A stretch of 51,937 nt of DNA from DASWIP01 sp036397635 (GTDB lineage: Bacteria > Actinomycetota > AC-67), in assembly GCA_036397635.1 (NCBI GenBank), contig DASWIP010000106.1, positions 1-51,937 on the forward strand, written 5' to 3'. Shown piece by piece: positions 44,217-51,937 of the stretch (position 1 is the stretch's first letter; every line of letters starts with the position of its first letter). Position numbers and translations under genes: made by a program. The notes below the pieces were generated by a model. That model ran no database searches. It was not told where the DNA came from and saw only the letters and a program-made list of their open reading frames with translations.

Positions 44217-44885
44217 ATGATGGGCACGATGGCCAAGAAACCGGCCGCCAAGACGCCCGACGCGAGCGCAGCCGAGCGCCACCTCGGCGAACAGGGCGAG
44301 CGCACGCGCGCGAAGCTGCTCGAGGCCGCACGCCAGGTATTCCGCGAGCGCGGCTACACCGGGACCCGCGTCGACGACATCACCCAGAAGGCTGGGACGA
44401 GCCACGGCGCGTTCTACCTGTACTTCTCCAACAAGCAGGACATCCTCGAGGCGCTCGCCGTCGAGACGGCAGAGCACATGTACGCGCTCGGCGATCAGCT
44501 CGAGGCGATCGAGCCGGGCGAGCAGGGGTTCGAGCAGCTGCGCGCCTGGGTCGAGCGATTCGTCGACCAGTACGAGCAGCACGCTCCCATCGTCAACGCG
44601 TGGATCGCCGCCGACACCGAAGAAGGCACGCGCTTCGATCAGCTGGGCCGCGAGGTGCTCGCGCAGTTCTCACGCCGCATCGCGGCGTCGATCGAGCGTG
44701 CGGTCGCAGAAGGCATGCGCCATCCGGTGCATCCCGGCACGGCGGCCGTCGCGCTGGTCGCGATGCTCGAGCGCGTCTGCTACTTCTGGCTCGTGCGCGG
44801 CGGCGGCTTCCAGCGCAAGGTCGTGGTCGATACGCTCACCGCGATCTGGTACGAGGCGATCTTCGGCCAGCGCGCGCGCGGCTAG
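44217..44885 (+). CDS. TetR-family transcriptional regulator
   Basis: A 222-residue repressor. The HTH spans about residues 28-75: ERTRAKLLEAARQVFRERGY, VDDITQKAGTSHGAFYLYFS and NKQDILEALA. The ligand-binding C-terminal domain is helical and ends VCYFWLVRGGGFQRKVVVDT. No ribosome site precedes ATG 44217, so it may be leaderless or start at ATG 44220 or 44229. Acyl-CoA ligands are common for such regulators beside acyl-CoA dehydrogenases. Its TAG stop and the stop of the convergent hydratase share CTAG (44882-44885). Confidence 0.9.
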   Translation: MMGTMAKKPAAKTPDASAAERHLGEQGERTRAKLLEAARQVFRERGYTGTRVDDITQKAGTSHGAFYLYFSNKQDILEALAVETAEHMYALGDQLEAIEPGEQGFEQLRAWVERFVDQYEQHAPIVNAWIAADTEEGTRFDQLGREVLAQFSRRIAASIERAVAEGMRHPVHPGTAAVALVAMLERVCYFWLVRGGGFQRKVVVDTLTAIWYEAIFGQRARG

Positions 44886-45694
44886 CGGCCCTTGAAGTCG
44901 GGGGCGCGCTTCTCCATGAAGGCGCGCACCCCCTCCTTGAAGTCATCGGTCTGCGACACCAGCGCCTGCGCGCTCGCCTCGGCGTCGAAGAACTGCTTCA
45001 GGTCGGTCGTGTGCGCGCTGTTGAGAAGTTGTTTGGACATGCCGATCGCGCGCGTGGCGCCCGCGGCGAGCTGCTCGGCCCAGGCGCGCGCGGCTTCCGG
45101 AAGCTCATCATCGGGGACGACCTTGTTGATCAGCCCGATCGACAGCGCGTCCGGGGCGGACAGCGACTCGCCGAAGAAGACCAGTTCCTTCGCCTTGGCC
45201 ATGCCGACCAGTCGCGGCAGCAGCCAGCCGCCGCCCGAGTCGAGCGCCAGGCCGCGCTTGACGAAGATCTCGATGAAGCGCGCCGATCCCGCGGCGATCA
45301 CCAGATCGCACACCAGCGCGAGCTGCGCGCCACCGCCGGCGGCGACCCCGTTGACGGCGGCGATCACCGGCTTGTCCAGCTCCCAGATCGCGGTGATCAC
45401 GCGCTGCACCCCGCGCTTCATCGCCTCGCGGACCGCGCGCATATCCGGGCTGCGCTGCTCGCCCGCGGCGGCGTCCTTGGTCGCTCCCGAGCGAGAGAGG
45501 TCGACGCCGGCGCAGAACGCATCCCCGGCGCCGGTGATCACCACGCAGCGGATCCCGTCGTCGATGCGCGCCTCGTCCAACGCCGCGAGCAGCGCTTCGC
45601 GCAGGTCCGGCGAGATCGAGTTCTTCCGCTCCGGCCGGTTCAGCGTGAGCCGGCGCACGCCGTTCGCGTCTTCGATATCGAGCACGTCGCTCAC
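44882..45694 (-). CDS. enoyl-CoA hydratase/isomerase (PaaG-like crotonase)
   Basis: A 270-residue crotonase from GTG 45694, which overlaps the stop of the SRPBCC gene by GTGA. It shows NRPERKNSISPDLREALLAA, the oxyanion loop GAGDAFCAGVDLSRS, NGVAAGGGAQLALVCDLVIA and the active-site segment KRGLALDSGGGWLLPRLVG, where the Asp is that of PaaG-type isomerases. The C-terminus EGVRAFMEKRAPDFKGR is a common family ending. It is convergent with the TetR gene. Confidence 0.9.
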   Translation of the reverse strand: MSDVLDIEDANGVRRLTLNRPERKNSISPDLREALLAALDEARIDDGIRCVVITGAGDAFCAGVDLSRSGATKDAAAGEQRSPDMRAVREAMKRGVQRVITAIWELDKPVIAAVNGVAAGGGAQLALVCDLVIAAGSARFIEIFVKRGLALDSGGGWLLPRLVGMAKAKELVFFGESLSAPDALSIGLINKVVPDDELPEAARAWAEQLAAGATRAIGMSKQLLNSAHTTDLKQFFDAEASAQALVSQTDDFKEGVRAFMEKRAPDFKGR

Positions 45695-46152
45695 TGGGGC
45701 CACGTCCCTCGCTCGCCGGCTTCCATCAGACGCCTGATCTCGGCGACCTCCTGACGCACCGACTTCTCGAACGTCTTGTGCCAAACGCGCTCGAGCAGCG
45801 CGCCGACCGGTCCGAACGCCATCCCGATCGTTTCGACGTGATGGATCCTGGTCCCCTCCTGCACCGGCTCGATCTCGAACCACGCGTGGAGCGATGAGAG
45901 CAACCCGTGCACCAGTTCGACGTCTATGCGGCTGAAGTCCTCGGCCCACACGTAACGCGTGACCACGGAGCCCTTGAGACCGAAGAACTTCCCTCGCTCC
46001 AAGCCGATCATGCCGTCCTCGGTGTCGGCGATCTTGTCCACCCAGATGATCTTCGTATCGGCCTTGGTGTACTGGGCCGGATCGAGCACGAACCCCCAGA
46101 CTTCCTTCGGCGTGACGCCGCGGATGACTTCGGTTCCTTCGCCCCTAATCAT
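45691..46152 (-). CDS. SRPBCC family protein (START/Bet v1-like, coenzyme Q-binding type)
   Basis: A 153-residue protein from ATG 46152 with AGGGGAG before it. It has the helix-grip pattern: EVIRGVTPKEVWGFVLDPAQ, a mid strand ARYVWAEDFSRIDVELVHG-like segment, and the long C-terminal helix ALLERVWHKTFEKSVRQEVA. Such proteins bind hydrophobic ligands, so here it may carry the acid or its CoA ester. It is coupled to the hydratase by GTGA. It is divergent from the acyl-CoA dehydrogenase at 46220 across 67 bp. Confidence 0.82.
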   Translation of the reverse strand: MIRGEGTEVIRGVTPKEVWGFVLDPAQYTKADTKIIWVDKIADTEDGMIGLERGKFFGLKGSVVTRYVWAEDFSRIDVELVHGLLSSLHAWFEIEPVQEGTRIHHVETIGMAFGPVGALLERVWHKTFEKSVRQEVAEIRRLMEAGERGTWPQ

Positions 46153-46219
46153 CGGCTCCCCTTTGTCTGACGATCGACACTCGCGTTTATACTCGGGCGC
46201 CCGACGGGGCCTCAAACGC
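46153..46219. promoter_or_regulatory. divergent promoter region, likely -10 of the rightward acyl-CoA dehydrogenase
   Basis: A TATACT box at 46188-46193 is about 26 bases before ATG 46220, so the transcript would have a short leader. A matching -35 is unclear: TTGTCT at 46163-46168 is 19 bases away and TCGACA at 46174 is too close. It also covers the ribosome site of the leftward SRPBCC gene. Confidence 0.4.
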
Positions 46220-47287
46220 ATGGACTTCGATCTCGACGACCAACAGCGCGAGCTGCGCGACACCGCCCGCCGCTTCCTGGAGCGTGAGGCGCCGGTTTCC
46301 TACGCGCGCGCGATGATGGACGACGAACGCGGCTACCGCGACGACATCTGGAAGCGCATGGCCGAGATGGGCTGGATGGCGCTGCCGTTCCCCGAGGAAC
46401 ACGATGGTTTGGGCATGGGATTCGTGCCGCTGGCGCTCCTGCTCGCCGAGATGGGCCGGGTGGTGCTTCCCGGGCCGTACTTCTCCAGCGTGGCACTCGG
46501 CGGCCTCGCGATCGCCGAGGCCGGCAGCGACGAGCAGCGCGCGCGCTTGCTCCCCCGGATCGCCGGCGGCGCCGCCATCACCACGGTCGGCATCGAAGGC
46601 CGGGTCGACGTGCGGAACGACCGCCTGTTCGGGGAGCTGCGGTTCGTCCCCGACGGACACGTCGCAGATGTTGTGATCGTGGTCGCGCGCACCGACGACG
46701 GCGAGGAGGGTCTCTTCCTCGCCGAACCGAGCGAGCGACGCACCGTCCTCACGATGGATCAGACGCGCAAGGTCGCCGACCTCGTCTTCGAGGCGTCGCC
46801 GGCCGAACGTCTGGGCGCGGCGACGCGCGAGGACGTGCAGCGTCTCTCGGATCGAGCAGCGGTCGCCCTCGCCGCCGAGATGCTCGGGCTGTGCGAGCGC
46901 GCCCTGGAGCTCAGCGTGGACTACGCCAAGGAACGCGTGCAGTTCGGCCGCCCGATCGGATCGTTCCAAGCGATCAAGCACCGGGCGGCCGACATGTTCG
47001 TCGACGTCGAGTCCCTGCGGAACGCGGTGTACTACGCGGCGTGGGCGCTCGAACGCGACCATCCGGATGCCTCCATGGTCGCGTCGATGGCCAAGGCGTA
47101 CGCCGGCGATGCCGCGCGCCGCGTCACGTCCTCGGGGATCCAGATCCACGGCGGGATCGGGTTCACCTGGGAGCACGACATGCACCTGTACTTCAAGCGG
47201 GCCAAGGCCGACGAGGTCGCCTTCGGCGACGCCACGTTCCACCGCGAGCGCATCGCGAGGTTGCTCCGCAACCGGCTTCGGACCTGA
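46220..47287 (+). CDS. acyl-CoA dehydrogenase (short-subunit FadE type)
   Basis: A 355-residue dehydrogenase starting MDFDLDDQQRELRDTARRFL. It shows PFPEEHDGLGMGFVPLALLL, LGLCERALELSVDYAKERVQ, FGRPIGSFQAIKHRAADMFV, IQIHGGIGFTWEHDMHLYFK and a short C-terminus. It is shorter than 380-residue enzymes, and the middle FAD-binding segment (GMSEP-like) is missing or degenerate. This is typical of the FadE subunits that pair as alpha2beta2 heterotetramers in steroid side-chain oxidation. A partner could be the dehydrogenase at 42933, but that is inference. Confidence 0.9.
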   Translation: MDFDLDDQQRELRDTARRFLEREAPVSYARAMMDDERGYRDDIWKRMAEMGWMALPFPEEHDGLGMGFVPLALLLAEMGRVVLPGPYFSSVALGGLAIAEAGSDEQRARLLPRIAGGAAITTVGIEGRVDVRNDRLFGELRFVPDGHVADVVIVVARTDDGEEGLFLAEPSERRTVLTMDQTRKVADLVFEASPAERLGAATREDVQRLSDRAAVALAAEMLGLCERALELSVDYAKERVQFGRPIGSFQAIKHRAADMFVDVESLRNAVYYAAWALERDHPDASMVASMAKAYAGDAARRVTSSGIQIHGGIGFTWEHDMHLYFKRAKADEVAFGDATFHRERIARLLRNRLRT

Positions 47288-47361
47288 CCGGCACCAATCA
47301 TTCCGACCCGTCGGAAGGAAGCCGATCGTCCCCGTCGAACCCCTCCGGCGGGAGGGAGACC

Positions 47362-48672
47362 ATGACCAGACGCACACCGGCCGTGCTGGCCGCCACCTTG
47401 CTGATAACCGCGCTCGCCTGGACGGCGCCGGCCCGCGCCGAAGCGGGCACTCTGACGCCCGGGCAGCAGACCCTGACCTGGACGGGCGCGTTCAACGGTG
47501 AACACTTGCTCACGCCGTTGCCCGAGGCGCGGTGCCTCGAAGACGCGTGCGACACGTACGCGCTGACGGTCGCGCTCGGCGAAGGGTTCTGGGCGGCTCC
47601 CGGTGGTGCGGTCGAGGTCGCGATCCGATGGGGATACGACGGAGTCGTGGATCTGGACCTGATCGTCTCCGACGCGAGCGGGGACGAGGTCGGCCGGTCG
47701 GTCGCCGTGGACTCCAACGCCGAGAGCGTGTTCCTCGACGCGCTCCCGGATGGCGAGTACACGGTGAGCGTGGTCCCGTCCAACACGGTCAACCCAGATC
47801 GAGAGATCGAGAGCGTCCCCTACGAGGGCCTCGTCCAGGTCGAGCCGTACGCTGCCGCCGGCAACGGCGCAGACCTGCTGCCGAACCTGATCGCGCTGCC
47901 GCCGGTGAACTTCCACATCGCCAGTGCCGCGAACCTGCTGCCCTTCCCAGAGAACCCGGTGCTGTCGTGCTACCCCGAAGAGACGGTCGAGTCGGACGCG
48001 CACCCGACACGCTGCCTTCGGTTCGATCAGGTGATCGCGAACGCCGGCGACGGCCCGCTCGAGCTGCGCTTCGCGATGGACGGCGCGCTCAGCCCCAACG
48101 CCGAGGATCAGCGCATGATCCAGCGCATCTACACAGACGACGGCGGCTTCCACGACCGATTCGCGGACAGCTACGAGCTGCACGCGGTGCACGGTCACGT
48201 GCACTACCGGGGCTTCGGACAGTCGTTCCTGTATCCCTACGATTGGGCGACGCGCTCGCGGGTGCTCGACGGCGACGGCCGCCCGATCACCTCGAGCGTG
48301 GGCAACAAGGTGGGCTTCTGCGTGATCGACGTAGCGCTGCTCGACGAGTACTGGGGCGTGACCGGCAACGGGCCACGCTCGTGGACCTTCCCCACATGCA
48401 ATATGCCCCAAGACACCGAAGGCGGCGTGTGGATGGTCCAGGGGATCGACGTGGGATGGGCGGACGTCTACGGATGGAACCTGGCCGACCAGTACATCGA
48501 CATCAGCAACGTCGCCGACGGGATCTACGAGATCGAGCAGCTCGCCAACCCCAACGGCTCGGTCATCGAGCAGACCGCCGACGATAATCGCGCGTCGACC
48601 ATCATCTGTTTGGCCGGCGACACCGCCGTGCCGGTGGCCACCGACGACGAGGCCGCCGCCTGCGGAGCTTGA
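47362..48672 (+). CDS. secreted lysyl-oxidase-like copper protein
   Basis: A 436-residue protein from ATG 47362 with GGAGGGAG before it. Signal peptide RRTPAVLAATLLITALAWTA, cleavage near ARAEA. The N-terminal part (about 25-160) is a PPC-like beta domain (VDLDLIVSDASGDEVGRSVA, LPDGEYTVSVVPS). The C-terminal part (about 175-425) matches the lysyl oxidase domain: copper-ligand His in HAVHGHVHYRGFGQSFLYPY, GNKVGFCVIDVALLDEY, MVQGIDVGWADVYGWNLADQ and YIDISNVADGIYEIEQLANP. Lysyl oxidases oxidise lysine side chains using copper and a quinone cofactor. A conserved Cys set (SCYPEE, TRCLRF, TCNM) fits. It heads a run of three secreted copper proteins. Confidence 0.85.
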   Translation: MTRRTPAVLAATLLITALAWTAPARAEAGTLTPGQQTLTWTGAFNGEHLLTPLPEARCLEDACDTYALTVALGEGFWAAPGGAVEVAIRWGYDGVVDLDLIVSDASGDEVGRSVAVDSNAESVFLDALPDGEYTVSVVPSNTVNPDREIESVPYEGLVQVEPYAAAGNGADLLPNLIALPPVNFHIASAANLLPFPENPVLSCYPEETVESDAHPTRCLRFDQVIANAGDGPLELRFAMDGALSPNAEDQRMIQRIYTDDGGFHDRFADSYELHAVHGHVHYRGFGQSFLYPYDWATRSRVLDGDGRPITSSVGNKVGFCVIDVALLDEYWGVTGNGPRSWTFPTCNMPQDTEGGVWMVQGIDVGWADVYGWNLADQYIDISNVADGIYEIEQLANPNGSVIEQTADDNRASTIICLAGDTAVPVATDDEAAACGA

Positions 48673-48787
48673 CGCAGCGCTCAGATCCAAGCCGAAAAGG
48701 GACAGAAGGGACGGCCCAGCCCCGCAGGAGCACCGCGACGGGCAGGAATGCCCGCGCGGGCGAAGAAACCGGTAGCCGAGCAGACCC

Positions 48788-49867
48788 ATGATCCCCAGAC
48801 GACTGATCCCCCTGCGCGCGCTGCTGCTGGTCGGCGCGCTGCTCGCCGTGTCGCTCGGGCCGGCGCGCGAGGCGCTGACGCGGCTCGACGCACCGAGTTC
48901 GTGCATCGAGCCGAACCGCCGCGTCACCATGTACGCCGGCGAGCTGCCGCGCACCCCCGAGGGCGACATCCGCCTCGGCTACGGCACCACCCCGGACAAC
49001 ATCTCCATCCCGGGCCCGACGATCGAGATGCTCGAGGGAGAGTGCCTGGCGATCACGCTCGTCAACGACGTGTCCGCCGGAACGCTTGCGGAGCTGCGAG
49101 ACGACCCAATCCTCGGCGGGATCGATCCGGATCTGCCGCTCGGGGTCTCACTGCACGTCCACGGCGTGAAGTACACGCCGGCCTCGGACGGGACGATCCA
49201 CACCGGGTCGTGGGTCGCCCCCGGCGAGGCGCGCACATACATCTGGTACGCGGCGCCGCGCTTGTCGAGCGGCGCGCGCGTGACCAGCCAAGGCACCGCG
49301 GGGACCTGGTGGTACCACGACCATGCGGTCGGGACCGCGCACGGCACCGGCGGCGCCGCCTCAGGGCTGTACGGCGCAATGATCGTGCGCCGTCCCGGCG
49401 ACGTTATCCCCGACCGCACCTACGTGGTCGGCATGGGGCCGGACGCCACGCTGAACCTGCGGCACCATCCGGACTGCCCTTCGGCTCCGCGCCTGGAGGA
49501 CGCGTCGAACTCCTGCTACGTCGCGACCCAAGGCGAGCTGGTCGAGTTCGCGGTGATCGGCTTCGGCAGCGACTTCCACAGCTTCCATCTCCACGGGCAC
49601 AACTGGGCCGACAACAGGACCGGGATGCTGCTGGGGCCGGCCGACGAGACCCGCCTGATCGACAACCGCACCATCGGGCCGGCGGACACGTTCGGGTTCA
49701 TGGTCCGCGCCGGCGAAGGGGTCGGGCCCGGTCATTGGATGCTGCATTGTCACGTCCAAGCTCACTCAGATCGCGGCATGACCACGTTCCTGCACGTGCT
49801 CGCGCCGAACGGTCTGCCTCTGCCGCCGATGCCGATCGGCGGCCCGGGCGCGCACATCCACGGGTGA
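48788..49867 (+). CDS. secreted two-domain multicopper oxidase (small laccase-like)
   Basis: A 359-residue protein starting MIPRRLIPLRALLLVGALLA, a signal peptide. All four copper-binding segments of multicopper oxidases are present: LHVHGVKYTPA, WWYHDHAVGTAHG, FHSFHLHGHNWADN and the blue-copper segment HWMLHCHVQAHSDRGM. The size and order match two-domain laccases (trimeric small laccases of actinobacteria) that oxidise phenolics, or metals such as Cu(I) or Mn(II), with O2. It overlaps the next gene by one base at 49867 (TGATG). The 115-bp gap before it is Gly/Ala-codon-like but has no supported gene. Confidence 0.93.
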   Translation: MIPRRLIPLRALLLVGALLAVSLGPAREALTRLDAPSSCIEPNRRVTMYAGELPRTPEGDIRLGYGTTPDNISIPGPTIEMLEGECLAITLVNDVSAGTLAELRDDPILGGIDPDLPLGVSLHVHGVKYTPASDGTIHTGSWVAPGEARTYIWYAAPRLSSGARVTSQGTAGTWWYHDHAVGTAHGTGGAASGLYGAMIVRRPGDVIPDRTYVVGMGPDATLNLRHHPDCPSAPRLEDASNSCYVATQGELVEFAVIGFGSDFHSFHLHGHNWADNRTGMLLGPADETRLIDNRTIGPADTFGFMVRAGEGVGPGHWMLHCHVQAHSDRGMTTFLHVLAPNGLPLPPMPIGGPGAHIHG

Positions 49868-51234
49868 TGCGCCGCATCGCGCTGCTCGCGATCGCGATGA
49901 CGATCACGGCGCCGGGTGCGCGCGCGCATCTCGGGTCGCACGAGATCGCGGTTCGTGACGGCTACTACGATCCCCAGGAGATGCGCATCGACGCCGGTGA
50001 GACGGTCACCTGGAACGCGCTCGCGCAGGGCCACACGATCACCGCCGACGACGGACGCTTCGACTTCCCCGGTGACCGCCTCACCCGGCAAGGCGATCAG
50101 CACCAGTGGACGTTCCCGACCGATGAGACGTTTTTCTTCCATTGCAAGGTGCACGGAACGATGTTCGGCATCGTGGTCGTCGGGGCCGGCTCCCCGCCGA
50201 AGCAACCGACGGATGACCCTCCTGAGATCCGAAGCGTCCCGGACCAGTACCCGACCATCGCGGCGGCGGTCGACGGCGCGAGCTCCGGGACGATCGTCGA
50301 GCTCGCGCCGCGCTCGTACGCCGAGTACGTGCGCATCGACGTCCCCGGATTGGTCTTGCGCGGGATGGGAGCATCCCCATCCGACACCATGATCGAAGGC
50401 GGCTCGGTTCGGGGCGTCGGCCTGACCGTCGAGGCGCCGGGAGTCCTGATCGAGCGGCTCACGGTCCGCCGCACCACCTTCGCGGGCATCTTCGTCAACG
50501 GCGCCGAGCGCGTCACGGTGTCCGACGTCGTGCTGGAATCCAACGATCAGTATGGGATTCGCATGGTCGGCGTGCGCGGGGGCGTCATCCGGCGCGTCCA
50601 CGCAACCCGATCCGCGCGCGCCGGCGTGAGCATCGCGTCCTGCCTCGTCTGCGACGTGGTGGTCGAGGATGCGCTGCTCGAGCTGAACATGGCCGGCGTG
50701 GCGATCACCGATGCGAGCAACGTCGTGGTCCGTCGTTCCCTCATCCGCCGGAACGGGACCGGGATCGCGATCAGATCCTTGATCACCGGAGATCAAGCGC
50801 CGCAGCGGGGCGCACACATCCACGGGAACACGATCGAGGACAACACATATTTCCCGGTCACGCCGCCCGCGTTGTCGGCGGAGCTCGAGGTCACGACGGG
50901 GACGGGGATCTGGCTGTCCGGCGCCCAGCACGTGCTGATCGCGTCCAACGCGGTGCACGGCCACCTCTACGACATCGCGGTGGCTGATCTCACTGTGCTG
51001 CCGTCGCTCGCGGTCCGTGTCGTGGCCAACGAGGTCGGCGACGGAACGGCGGCAGACCTCGCGTGGGACGGGATCGGCGCCGCGGTCTGCTTCAGCGACA
51101 ACGCGCGCGCCGATGGGACGCCGGCGACCTCAGAGCCCCCCGCGCTTCAGATCACCGCAGGGTGCGGACCGCTGCCCGCGGCCGGGATCCCCTACCCGAT
51201 CATCGCCGCTCGCATGCTCGCGTTCAGCCGCTGA
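49867..51234 (+). CDS. secreted cupredoxin fused to a NosD-type right-handed beta-helix
   Basis: A 455-residue protein from ATG 49867. The signal peptide is MRRIALLAIAMTITAPGARA. The cupredoxin domain (about 21-107) has type 1 copper ligands H56 in QGHTITADD, C93, H96 and M99 in FFFHCKVHGTMFG. After a Pro-rich linker, residues about 125-440 form parallel beta-helix rungs (QYPTIAAAVDGASSGTIVEL, NVVVRRSLIRRNGTGIAIRS), as in NosD/PbH1 proteins. It is translated together with the multicopper oxidase (TGATG overlap). It probably delivers electrons or copper to that oxidase at the surface (inference). Confidence 0.9.
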   Translation: MRRIALLAIAMTITAPGARAHLGSHEIAVRDGYYDPQEMRIDAGETVTWNALAQGHTITADDGRFDFPGDRLTRQGDQHQWTFPTDETFFFHCKVHGTMFGIVVVGAGSPPKQPTDDPPEIRSVPDQYPTIAAAVDGASSGTIVELAPRSYAEYVRIDVPGLVLRGMGASPSDTMIEGGSVRGVGLTVEAPGVLIERLTVRRTTFAGIFVNGAERVTVSDVVLESNDQYGIRMVGVRGGVIRRVHATRSARAGVSIASCLVCDVVVEDALLELNMAGVAITDASNVVVRRSLIRRNGTGIAIRSLITGDQAPQRGAHIHGNTIEDNTYFPVTPPALSAELEVTTGTGIWLSGAQHVLIASNAVHGHLYDIAVADLTVLPSLAVRVVANEVGDGTAADLAWDGIGAAVCFSDNARADGTPATSEPPALQITAGCGPLPAAGIPYPIIAARMLAFSR

Positions 51235-51241
51235 CCGGCCG

Positions 51242-51937
51242 TCACAGCTCGCCTTTGAACTCCCTGAGCGTGCCCCGGCGGTACGCGCCGGGCATGAGGA
51301 CGCGGATCATCCAGGCGACGCGCAGCCACCGGGGGATGAACTGCTCGGCCTTGCCTTGCGCGACCGCGCGCATGACCAGCTCCGCGACCGACTCGGCGGC
51401 GACTGGCTTTGGTCGCGGCCGCGTGTAGGGCGCCCCGCGCGCGTCGAAGAAGTCCGTGCGCACCGGACCCGGATCCACCAACGACACGCCGATCCCCTTG
51501 CCGTGCAGCTCAAACCCGAGCGCCTCGCTGAGCCCCACCACCGCGAACTTCGAGGCCGAGTAGCCGGCCTCCAGCGGCGCCCCCACGCGGCCGGCGATCG
51601 AGGCCAGGTTCACGATGTGCCCGCGGCCGCGCGCGAGCATGCCCGGCAGCACGGCCTTGGTCGCATAGACCGTGCCCAGGTAGTTGACGCGCATCATCCG
51701 CTCGAGCAACTCAAGGTCGGCCTCATCGAACCGCCCGTACGCCCCGATGCCGGCGTTGTTCACAAGCACATCGACCGAGCCCAGTTCCCGCTCGATGGCG
51801 TCGATCGCATCGGTGATCTGCGCGCGGTCGGCGACGTCGGCGACGACGCAGGTCCCGCTGCCTCCACACGTATCGAGGACGGCGGACAGTTCCCCTTCCG
51901 AACGCGCGATCAGGCCGAGTCGCGCGCCGCGGCCGGC
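51242..51937 (-). CDS. short-chain dehydrogenase/reductase, 5' end outside the window
   Basis: The frame is open to the end of the window, so the N-terminus with the TGxxxGIG motif is missing. Visible parts read GARLGLIARSEGELSAVLDT, GTCVVADVADRAQITDAIDA, VDVLVNNAGIGAYGRFDEAD, HIVNLASIAGRVGAPLEAGY and SASKFAVVGLSEALGFEL, giving NNAG, the Ser of the active site and Tyr-x3-Lys. The C-terminus PRWLRVAWMIRVLMPGAYRR is longer than the core. This subfamily often acts on retinol-like or other lipid alcohols. It is convergent with the cupredoxin gene (7-base gap). Confidence 0.88.
   Translation of the reverse strand, partial: AGRGARLGLIARSEGELSAVLDTCGGSGTCVVADVADRAQITDAIDAIERELGSVDVLVNNAGIGAYGRFDEADLELLERMMRVNYLGTVYATKAVLPGMLARGRGHIVNLASIAGRVGAPLEAGYSASKFAVVGLSEALGFELHGKGIGVSLVDPGPVRTDFFDARGAPYTRPRPKPVAAESVAELVMRAVAQGKAEQFIPRWLRVAWMIRVLMPGAYRRGTLREFKGEL

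Overview
The window is about 52 kb of GC-rich DNA (around 68-70% GC by eye, strong G/C third-position bias, frequent GCGCGC runs, many GTG and a few TTG starts). It most resembles an uncultured or poorly characterised soil/aquatic actinomycetote. Supporting this are an F420-type luciferase-like monooxygenase, a DUF2332 protein, MaoC hydratase pairs, Cys-less thiolase-like proteins next to a DUF35 partner, and many paralogous acyl-CoA genes. I cannot name the species. No tRNA, rRNA, CRISPR array or transposase was recognised.

Layout: (1) 1-12956 holds a partial thiolase-like gene facing left, then a long rightward operon. It runs MerR regulator, SDR dehydrogenase, PaaK-like CoA ligase, DUF35 protein, thiolase/aldolase-like protein, then a complete LivK/LivHM-fusion/LivG/LivF uptake system with two unknown envelope proteins inside it. 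(2) 12871-21732 holds enoyl-CoA hydratases, a methyltransferase, a second PaaK-like ligase, a MaoC dehydratase pair, and a tightly overlapping set of acyl-CoA synthetase, isochorismatase-like protein, LLM oxidoreductase and DUF2332 protein. (3) 21733-31150 is a compositionally different island (about 50-60% GC), all leftward. It encodes a 1453-residue Ig-repeat surface protein, a membrane-anchored protein, two small secreted proteins, a seven-bladed propeller protein and decayed or frameshifted coding remnants. Its upstream edge carries two divergent promoter/operator candidates and a KorB/ParB-like HTH gene. (4) 31186-46152 returns to acyl-CoA metabolism: a fused CaiB/BaiF CoA-transferase, thioesterase, ThDP-dependent lyase, acyl-CoA synthetase, fused class I CoA-transferase, acyl-CoA dehydrogenase, TetR regulator, enoyl-CoA hydratase and SRPBCC protein. 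Three secreted proteins are interspersed. (5) 46220-51234 holds another acyl-CoA dehydrogenase, then three secreted predicted copper proteins: lysyl-oxidase-like, two-domain multicopper oxidase, and cupredoxin fused to a beta-helix. A partial SDR closes the window.

How the genes fit together: regions 1, 2 and 4 read as uptake, CoA activation, beta-oxidation and carbon-carbon cleavage of one or more hydrophobic carboxylic acids. Steroid-, terpenoid- or branched-chain-like substrates are possible, but the substrate is inferred, not shown. The best candidate for something undescribed is the leftward surface-protein operon at 21.7-30.8 kb. Its promoter/operator sits beside a divergently transcribed DNA-binding protein, and it carries a short repeated domain that I cannot assign to any family.
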